Assembly: GCA_028821605.1 (NCBI GenBank)
Contig: JAPPFM010000049.1
Span: 62,001-126,000, forward strand
Length of the DNA stretch: 64,000 nt
Origin: Candidatus Poribacteria bacterium
GTDB lineage: Bacteria > Poribacteria > WGA-4E > WGA-3G
Reading direction: 5' to 3'
Numbering within the stretch: the first letter of the stretch is position 1; every line of letters begins with the position of its first letter. The notes under the pieces are model-generated. The model ran no database searches. It saw only the letters and a list, made by a program, of their open reading frames with translations, and was not told the origin of the DNA. The position numbers were made by a program, and so were the translations under genes. Of the stretch, positions 58,393 through 64,000 are shown one piece after another.

Positions 58393-60108
58393 TTATTTGC
58401 GTATCAACATCTTGCGCGTAGCGATGAAATCGCCTGCTGTGAGGGTATAGACATAGAGCCCACTTGCGACAGATTCACCGTATTCGTTTTTACCATCCCA
58501 ATACGCCGCACGACTGCGGTTCTGATACATCCCTGCGGCTTGATGTCCGAGCGTCAACGTCCGTACCAATGTGCCGTTCACTGCATAGATATGCAGTGTA
58601 ACCTCTGCATCCTTTGATAAGTGGTAAGGTATCCAAGTTTCAGGGTTGAACGGGTTCGGGTAGTTAGCAAGCAGTGTAGTCTCTTGAGGGAGCACAGTTG
58701 CCAAAAGCCCTTGAAGAATGGCAAGTGTTTTCCGGTAAGCAATTGAGTCGTCCGCCTCAGCAGGCAGAACATCTATCCACGCCCGAAGCGTCGCTGGATC
58801 CAGGGTTGCTAACATCGCCGCAGGGGCTGCAGGAATAGCCGAGTCGTCAAGATTTTCAACAATGATAAGTAAGTCGCTTTTATTGACGCTGCCATCTACG
58901 TTGACATCAACACGCGGATTGGTAGGTGCGGTTTCTCCGAGGGATCTTATCACGAGAATCAGATCATGAATGTCTATCTTGCCATCCTCATTGACATCTG
59001 CCGCGGCCAGGTTATTTGTAGGCAGTCCTCTTACGGCCGTGGAAGTCGTGAAATCCGCCCCGTCAAGATAAATTTTAAAGAATAATCCCCAGTTGCCCGA
59101 GTACTCGCTGACTTTGACTAACAGGAGGTTATTGCCTGCTCTCAGATTTGTGTTGAACCTGTCTTGGATGCCCGTTGTTCTCCTGCTGGTTCTTTTTCTA
59201 TGAACCACCGTTCCATTCAGCCAAACTTTAATGGCATCATCGCTGCCGACTCCCATCCGAACACTGTTTTGGTCATGCGGTGAGACAATGTTAATAAATG
59301 CGTAAGCTGTGTGGTGACTGAGATTCTGAACTGAGCTGAGTCCAGTGGCATTAACGACATGCTGGACATTATTTGAGGCACAGAGGAAAAAACCACAATG
59401 GGTTGATGGCTGAATACGCCCGCCTGTCCATCGGAGCTGCCCCAGTGTTTTCCCTTCTGTGATACCTTCTTGTGAGACCATCGCTTCGTTAATCTCTCCA
59501 TCACTTAAGAGTTCGAGATAATCCGTGTCTATGTTTGAACCTTCGGCAATCATCCAGAGCCAGGGGCCTTGTATATAGTCATACGTCTGTGGGGTAGGCG
59601 TGGGGTCTTCTGCTTTCGTAATCTGTGCGCCTTCAACCTGCGGACGCGAAGTCACGCCTTCGCTATCGGAGAGAAGTACATTAGATAATGTCAATGTTGA
59701 GGCTTTTACTGCCCGGACCTCAAAGGTGATCGTCGCAAGCGTCCCGTTCCCATTGCTTTCACCGGTCAGGGAGGTTGCAGCAAGTTTCACAAGATCGCCC
59801 GCAACAACCGGGGGCACAAAGAACGCACCTGTTGGCAGATAATCACCGATCTCACTTTCCACATGGCGCAGGGCACTCGTATCGAATTCTATGGCTGCCT
59901 CATAGCCTGCCACCGATGTGCCACCCGCGATGTTCAGGGATAGGGTTAACTTTTCTCCGACAGCAGGAGATGCAACTGAGGCCGGCAGGAGCTGAACGGT
60001 TGAGGCAGTGGCTTGACCGTAGCTAAGGTTTCCTTGCGTGCCATATATCAATACCATCATTGTTAGAATTGACACAATGATTTTCCGACGCACACTTAGT
60101 GTTTTCAT
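58393..60108 (-). CDS. Secreted cohesin/PA14-like/dockerin protein with sorting domain
   Basis: 571 aa from the second of two adjacent ATGs (60108), spaced like its relatives (AGGAG 6 bases upstream). Here the cohesin-like domain is N-terminal (~25-160: LLPASVASPAVGEKLTLSLN, GNGTLATITFEVRAVKASTL). The PA14/CBM-like domain shared with the 48962 gene follows (YDYIQGPWLWMIAEGSNIDT, GVGSDDAIKVWLNGTVVHRK). The dockerin loops diverge (DVNEDGKIDIHDLILV, DVNVDGSVNKSDLLII) and the linker is unlike the others, before the sorting domain (NYPNPFNPETWIPYHL, TRKMLIRK). Cohesin upstream of a different domain shows free shuffling of modules. Confidence 0.87.
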   Translation of the reverse strand: MKTLSVRRKIIVSILTMMVLIYGTQGNLSYGQATASTVQLLPASVASPAVGEKLTLSLNIAGGTSVAGYEAAIEFDTSALRHVESEIGDYLPTGAFFVPPVVAGDLVKLAATSLTGESNGNGTLATITFEVRAVKASTLTLSNVLLSDSEGVTSRPQVEGAQITKAEDPTPTPQTYDYIQGPWLWMIAEGSNIDTDYLELLSDGEINEAMVSQEGITEGKTLGQLRWTGGRIQPSTHCGFFLCASNNVQHVVNATGLSSVQNLSHHTAYAFINIVSPHDQNSVRMGVGSDDAIKVWLNGTVVHRKRTSRRTTGIQDRFNTNLRAGNNLLLVKVSEYSGNWGLFFKIYLDGADFTTSTAVRGLPTNNLAAADVNEDGKIDIHDLILVIRSLGETAPTNPRVDVNVDGSVNKSDLLIIVENLDDSAIPAAPAAMLATLDPATLRAWIDVLPAEADDSIAYRKTLAILQGLLATVLPQETTLLANYPNPFNPETWIPYHLSKDAEVTLHIYAVNGTLVRTLTLGHQAAGMYQNRSRAAYWDGKNEYGESVASGLYVYTLTAGDFIATRKMLIRK

Positions 60109-60224
60109 CATAAACTCCTTTCGCGGCGACATTTTCTCCTCGCCACCAAATATGAGAAGTATCTGGGTCCATGAGGTGTTCCTTTTGTTTTTGAAAATAA
60201 AAAGACTACAAAGAATATCCTATG

Positions 60225-60300
60225 AATTTAGGACTTACGCAATCTTCTTAGGAATAGCGACTACTACACGCCGCTGGCGAGGTTTGAAACCTCGCCAGCG
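60225..60300. repeat. Palindromic element with TTAGGACTTACGCA end
   Basis: TTTAGGACTTACGCAA (60227) leads to a 29-base perfect palindrome at 60272-60300 (CGCTGGCGAGGTTT, central G, and complement), as in the copy at 25520. The matching right end is not seen, so this copy is truncated. 60301-60477 is AT-rich and I see no gene in it. Confidence 0.6.
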
Positions 60301-60477
60301 AGGAAGCTGCGAAGTCATGGAATTTACAAACAGCGCGTTTAATTATAATTTAATTATAATAAGTCTACTTTTCCTTTTATTAAATTAGAAAACAAAAAGT
60401 CTATATCTAACTAATCAATATTAAATAGTAAATTATTAATCTTCCGATTTTTCTCGCAGGCACCGAACCCGTAGGGG

Positions 60478-60542
60478 GTTTGCTTGGGTGTTTCCCTGGT
60501 TCGCTGACCAATTGTCTACATATTTTTCGGCTTTACTATAAT
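60478..60542. repeat. Fragment of a MITE-like element
   Basis: GTTTGCTTGGGTGTTTC is the complement of the block in elements at 6946 and 12941, and CGGCTTTACTATAAT (ending 60542) matches the terminal repeat of the elements at 7033 and 7239. Another end, ATTATAGTAAAAATTG, lies at 60960-60975. Confidence 0.45.
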
Positions 60543-60634
60543 CTTCATTAAGGCGAGGTACTTGTTCTTGACACACGCTGCTGTCCTGAAACACAGAAAA
60601 AATGATTTCCGCCACGCAGCGCGCGACTGCAAAG

Positions 60635-60800
60635 GATAGAGTTCACTATCAGGGAACCAGAAGAATTGGGGTATTTGGACGTTGTCGTCTCAGACGCATA
60701 CCCAATTGCCAGATGGGTGGAGACGGAAGGTAGCGGGACTACCCCGGCAATCCGTCTCCTGCGTCCATTCGTAATTATGCCTGAGTCTTCAAAAAAAGAC
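60635..60800. other. Hairpin-dense non-coding segment, possible structured RNA
   Basis: In 166 bases there are: GATAG/CTATC (60635/60646), AATTGGGGTAT/ATACCCAATT (60664/60698), GGAGACGG/CCGTCTCC (60719/60752) enclosing GGTAG/CTACC (60729/60739), and GTCTT/AAGAC (60785/60796). A short frame on the minus strand has no family features. An RNA element or mobile-element remnant is possible. Confidence 0.35.
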
Positions 60801-60868
60801 ACGTAAAAATTACGACGCTGCTTAAAATATCAGACATATCAGATGAGATATGTGATATACTTAAACAC

Positions 60869-60928
60869 GCACTGGCAACTTACCCTTGGCAGTGCCGCGG
60901 TTCGGGAGTCTTGCACACTCGCCGAACC
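60869..60928. other. Two adjacent hairpins, unknown element
   Basis: GCACTGGCAA (60869) pairs with TTGGCAGTGC (60886, one mismatch). Next, GGTTCGGGAGT (60899-60909) pairs with ACTCgCCGAACC (60917-60928). No T-run follows on either strand. They may be an attenuator-like or transposon-end structure. Confidence 0.3.
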
Positions 60929-60942
60929 ACCCATATTGGATT

Positions 60943-61350
60943 TTACGGATGCCAAAAGATATTATAGTAAAAATTGAAATAAAATACCACAACTTTTTTA
61001 TTATTAACCCAATCTTTGTGAGAACCGAAGTCGCCATCCAACAAATTTTGAAGGATAGCCAATATTCTTCGCGCCTTTCCTACGATCAGGATTTTGTTTG
61101 GCGAGGTTCCCCTACCTTTCCTATTGGCATGGGTAATTTGCAAAAACTGTGCCAATTCTCGCAATCTTCTGAGTATCCTTGCGGGTTCTACAGGTTTAGG
61201 TATGATACAACCTTGTAAAATCAGGGTTTCTAACATTGTATTGATTCTAAACCCAATGAGATCCCGTTTCGCTAAGCCGTGTAAAGACGCAAAAATTTTT
61301 GTGATGCGCACCAAATTTTTTGTGAAGACAAAAAATTTTGGTTTTGCCAA
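60943..61350 (-). CDS. Doubtful hypothetical ORF
   Basis: 135 aa with no recognised family. It is basic in the first 100 residues (PARILRRLRELAQFLQITHA, KILIVGKARRILAIL) and ends in an aromatic-rich, low-complexity tail (VVVFYFNFYYNIFW). No convincing ribosome site precedes it, the DNA is AT-rich and part of a repeat-laden 1.3-kb gap, and the 3' end overlaps a MITE-type terminal repeat. It may be a translated repeat rather than a gene. Confidence 0.2.
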   Translation of the reverse strand: MAKPKFFVFTKNLVRITKIFASLHGLAKRDLIGFRINTMLETLILQGCIIPKPVEPARILRRLRELAQFLQITHANRKGRGTSPNKILIVGKARRILAILQNLLDGDFGSHKDWVNNKKVVVFYFNFYYNIFWHP

Positions 61351-61461
61351 AGTTGGTCCCTATTCAGATATGTGAATTCGGAGGGTTCTACACAATTAAT
61401 AAGTAGGGTAATAAGTGGGGAAAGACAGATGGTAAGTTTTCGGGGAAGGGTATCGACTTTT

Positions 61462-62550
61462 TTAAGTGTTTTCCTCAGCCAAGGCACAATATTTATCCAA
61501 GGTCGGCACAGATATTTGGAGCCGTTCAGCAATTTCCCGTTTGGAATAGTGAGGAATTTCTGCCTCATACCGCATAAGGCTAATATAGGAGGTTATCTCG
61601 GACATTGTTCCGGTCTGGATGAGCTCCCATAATCTATCCCTGGTATCTTCAGGTGTTATATGCGAATCCCCATTAGGTTCTTGTGAAGGGTCTCCTTCGC
61701 CAGAGAATGAATCTCTAAATTCTTCTGCGTGAGTATCTGGGTGTTCGTCAGGCTCATTTAGGTTTTCTACTGCTGTTTCGATGTCCTCTTTTTTTAGTTC
61801 TTCGCTCTCTGCAAAGATAAGTGCGGTTTCTATGACATTTCTGAGCTCTCGCACATTACCGTACCAATTAATGTTTTGAAGGTATCTAATCGCCTCTGGG
61901 GCTATATCGGTGACGAATTTATTGTAACCTTTGCTTAATTGGGCGACAAAATCATGCGCCAAAGGCGCGATATCCGAACGCCTGTTACGGAGCGGTGGAA
62001 TCTGAATCCGAAAAAGGTTCAGTCGATAATAGAGATCTTCTCTAAATCTTTTTCTACTCACTGCGGTTTTAAGGTTCCTGTTTGTTGCCGCGACCACTCG
62101 GACATCCACCTCGATGATTTCTTCTGCACCGACCGGTGAAAATTCTTGCTGCTCCAGTACACGCAGAAATTTCACTTGGACTTCAGGCGACATCTCGCTG
62201 ACTTCATCTAAGAACAAGGTGCCGCCGTTTGCTTGTTCAAATATACCGTGATGCTTCCGAATAGCAGTGGTAAAAGCCCCTTCTTCATGTCCAAAGAGTT
62301 CGCTTTGAATGAGTTCTGGCGAAAACGCGCCACAGTTGATTACTTTGAACGGCTTATTTTTACGGGAACTCTTGTCATGAATGGCTTGCGCGATAATCTC
62401 TTTGCCAACCCCTGTTTCACCCGTGATGAGAACAGTTGCTTCTGTAGGAGCGACTAAGTTTACGGCGCGAAAGACCTCTTGCATCTGTGCTGATTCACCG
62501 ATAATATCCCTGGTAACGTTCTGCATCTGAGTCGCGGTTTTCTCACTCAT
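61462..62550 (-). CDS. Sigma-54-type AAA+ regulator with altered GAFTGA loop
   Basis: 362 aa without a receiver domain: the AAA+ core begins almost at once. Walker A is GETGVGKE (44-51), the sigma-54 contact loop reads GAFTTA (91-96) instead of GAFTGA, Walker B is TLFLDE (111-116), and the Arg finger region is FREDLYYRLNLF. NWYGNVRELRNVIETALIFA closes the AAA+ domain. An acidic linker (~260-305) leads to a C-terminal helix-turn-helix (SKREIAERLQISVPTLDKYC). The loop change would be expected to impair sigma-54 activation, so it may work differently. AAGGA lies 7 bases before the ATG. It follows the Gfo-like gene by 84 bases. Confidence 0.88.
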   Translation of the reverse strand: MSEKTATQMQNVTRDIIGESAQMQEVFRAVNLVAPTEATVLITGETGVGKEIIAQAIHDKSSRKNKPFKVINCGAFSPELIQSELFGHEEGAFTTAIRKHHGIFEQANGGTLFLDEVSEMSPEVQVKFLRVLEQQEFSPVGAEEIIEVDVRVVAATNRNLKTAVSRKRFREDLYYRLNLFRIQIPPLRNRRSDIAPLAHDFVAQLSKGYNKFVTDIAPEAIRYLQNINWYGNVRELRNVIETALIFAESEELKKEDIETAVENLNEPDEHPDTHAEEFRDSFSGEGDPSQEPNGDSHITPEDTRDRLWELIQTGTMSEITSYISLMRYEAEIPHYSKREIAERLQISVPTLDKYCALAEENT

Positions 62551-62634
62551 TTTGTTTTCCTTGCGTTTTGATGAAAATCACCGTTGTAAACATTGGTTCC
62601 AGAAATCTCTCGCTTGTTCGGTACCTGGGCGAAT

Positions 62635-63780
62635 TCACAGGATTTGGTGGTACTCAGCAAGTGCTAAGGAGAAATCACCACGTTTACCTAAGAGCAGTGC
62701 CTTCTGATGTCGGTATTCTCTGTTCTGTGGATCAACATCGAGCTGAGATGTCAGGCGTTGAATCTCAGCATCTGAGTTAGCACGAATTTCACTCAGTTTT
62801 AGACTCGTCTGTCCATGTTCGATACAGTCTTGTAATCTTTCTCGGAACCATAGAGCGGGCAAAGTACTCCGGAGCGTGCCCGCATAAGGTTCGCGATTGC
62901 CTTCAATAGCTAAACAGAACTCGTTAAGTTGACCGGAGGAGCCTTGTATATTCGCCGAAATTTCCTCATCTCCGCCGCCCATCCTAAAAGTATTCTCTGT
63001 GGAGAAGCATTTCCAAGTCTGCAGGTCGCTCCAGATGTAGGAGGCACCACCAGTAATTTCAATTTTATGATACGAGTCGTTTCCCCATTGACGATTAGAG
63101 GTTTGGCAGAACGTACAAAGTGCGCCCTGCGGAAATCTGATAGTGCACGCGATGTTCGGTGCTCCATTTTTAGAAACCATTACGGTCGCTTCTTCAGGCA
63201 ACACCGTATATTCTACAAAGAGCCGGCGGACTATCTCAAAAACAATCTGGAAATGCGAGTCTCCAAACTTCAACAAGTCGTTTAAATACGGCACGCGTCC
63301 GATTCCGAGCAAGAACCGCATGTCCTGAATAATTCCGAACCCGGAATCACTGACAATACGTAAGATTTCCTGAATACACCTACCAAATATGAACCTTGTT
63401 CCTGTCATAACAAGCCGTTGATATTTTTCTGATGCTGCAGCAAGGTGGAGCCCCTCTTCTAAAGAGCCAGGCGGGGTCGGAGCCAAGACATTGATACCCG
63501 CAGCAAGTGCAGATTCAATGAGTTGGGCGCGCGGCACGCTTGCCATCTCGTCTGAGACAATGATAACGCCATCTAACTTCAGCTTAGGTGTATTGAACAT
63601 TTCTTCAGGGCTCTCAAAGAAATCACAATCGAAGAATGATGCGAACTCTTCAACACGGACACGGTTTTCGGGCATGACACTGGAGTTTGCAATGCAGTTT
63701 ACACGCAATTGAACAGGGTACAAGGCACGAAATAGCCACGGTTGTATCTGTTCTCCAGAGTAAACGACACCGATCCTCAT
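62635..63780 (-). CDS. Degenerate Gfo/Idh/MocA-like protein with TPR-like tail
   Basis: 381 aa. The overall layout fits Gfo/Idh/MocA oxidoreductases: an N-terminal Rossmann-like ~120 residues (RIGVVYSGEQIQPWLFRAL, KLDGVIIVSDEM, ESALAAGINVLAPTPPG) and a C-terminal alpha/beta domain (DLLKFGDSHFQIVFEIVRRL, IEITGGASYIWSD). The Gly-rich nucleotide loop is missing, and the catalytic EKP motif is replaced by APTPPG (100-105), so dehydrogenase activity is doubtful. The last ~45 residues look like a TPR pair (QNREYRHQKALLLGKRGDFS). Its start overlaps the stop of the upstream coiled-coil gene (ATGA), with GGAGG 5 bases before. Confidence 0.72.
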   Translation of the reverse strand: MRIGVVYSGEQIQPWLFRALYPVQLRVNCIANSSVMPENRVRVEEFASFFDCDFFESPEEMFNTPKLKLDGVIIVSDEMASVPRAQLIESALAAGINVLAPTPPGSLEEGLHLAAASEKYQRLVMTGTRFIFGRCIQEILRIVSDSGFGIIQDMRFLLGIGRVPYLNDLLKFGDSHFQIVFEIVRRLFVEYTVLPEEATVMVSKNGAPNIACTIRFPQGALCTFCQTSNRQWGNDSYHKIEITGGASYIWSDLQTWKCFSTENTFRMGGGDEEISANIQGSSGQLNEFCLAIEGNREPYAGTLRSTLPALWFRERLQDCIEHGQTSLKLSEIRANSDAEIQRLTSQLDVDPQNREYRHQKALLLGKRGDFSLALAEYHQIL

Positions 63781-64000
63781 AGTGTCCTCCCGTAATCGTA
63801 GTGTCTTTTGATTTCCTCGACTTCAGTGAAACGTTCGTTTGCTGCTGAAATCTCGGTTTGCGCCCACTGGTCAATAGCGTTCTTTATTTCCCTGATGCTT
63901 GTTCGGTACAGCAATTGAATTTCAGTCTCTGTCTTAGAAAGGCGTTCCGCTATCTCTTGGAGAGGCTTTTTTAAAACAGTGAGACACCCTACCTGAAATT
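63777..64000 (-). CDS. 3' end of a gene encoding a coiled-coil C-terminus (partial)
   Basis: Only the last ~73 residues are inside the window; the 5' part lies beyond 64000. The visible part reads VLKKPLQEIAERLSKTETEI and ISAANERFTEVEEIKRHYDY, helical and charged, suggesting a coiled coil. Its TGA overlaps the ATG of the Gfo-like gene, so the two are coupled. No family can be named. Confidence 0.6.
   Translation of the reverse strand, partial: FQVGCLTVLKKPLQEIAERLSKTETEIQLLYRTSIREIKNAIDQWAQTEISAANERFTEVEEIKRHYDYGRTL

Noticed and set aside
39992-60108. Calling the C-terminal module a proven type IX secretion signal
   Set aside because: It resembles FlgD-Ig and T9SS type A tails, but no T9SS component gene is in the window, so only 'T9SS-like' is used.
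60548-60802. 84-residue frame on the minus strand
   Set aside because: It is low in family features, overlaps the hairpin-dense block, and has no ribosome site.

Overview
The window looks like a piece of a 'Candidatus Poribacteria' genome or a close relative (a sponge-associated or marine uncultured lineage). This is inferred from gene content, not from a marker gene. The content includes a sulfatase, a formylglycine-enzyme-like/sialidase fusion, a phytanoyl-CoA dioxygenase, a LamG protein, eukaryote-like repeat proteins (WD40, LRR, HEAT, TPR, YWTD), a UxaA-type dehydratase, and many large secreted proteins sharing an 'NYPNPFNPETWIPYHL...' C-terminus. Many short intergenic repeats are also present. 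No rRNA, tRNA or CRISPR array was recognised. Most genes are on the minus strand.

Region by region: 30-6798 is a probable minus-strand operon. It runs from an ECF-type sigma factor fused to a membrane and extracytoplasmic domain, through two LolA/RseB-like periplasmic proteins and a sigma-less paralogue of the fusion, to a multihaem cytochrome with TPRs. 6799-7329 is non-coding and carries two MITE-like elements. 7330-25480 is a metabolic and housekeeping mosaic: SDR plus FAH hydrolase; two tandem nucleotidyltransferase-HEPN fusions; an ABC ATPase; a phosphoesterase; a sulfatase followed by a methyltransferase; a YifB ATPase; a K+ channel; an ART-like/HEAT protein; DUF1844; a LecA-like protein; two cyclophilin lipoproteins; a LamG protein; the FGE/sialidase fusion; and a PhyH dioxygenase. 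25635-30465 holds a PLD-like protein, an HtrA-like protein that lacks its catalytic His, an IS200/IS605-type element encoding an IsrB-like (HNH-less IscB) protein with a probable omega-RNA, and an ECF sigma/anti-sigma pair. 30707-35028 has an O-methyltransferase, a 912-aa UxaA-family dehydratase and an enoyl-CoA hydratase.

35132-60108 is the most distinctive part: small membrane proteins and lipoproteins, then a metzincin-LRR protein and seven large secreted proteins. All seven end in the same module (dockerin, helical linker, FlgD-Ig/T9SS-like sorting domain), and six of them also carry a cohesin-like domain. Their N-terminal modules differ: WD40, LRR plus YWTD propeller, lamin-tail domain, a PA14-like carbohydrate-binding domain, and arrays of an unnamed ~100-residue beta-rich domain. 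Having cohesin and dockerin on the same chain suggests a self-assembling extracellular or cell-surface scaffold. This is inferred and untested.

60109-61461 is repeat-rich, AT-rich and mostly non-coding, with several stable predicted hairpins. The right end (61462-64000) has a bacterial enhancer-binding-type AAA+ regulator with an altered GAFTGA loop, a degenerate Gfo/Idh/MocA-like protein with a TPR-like tail, and the 3' end of a coiled-coil gene.

Where the longest reading frame was not the best gene model, starts were moved to codons with a Shine-Dalgarno sequence (usually AAGGAG). These changes are noted per gene.
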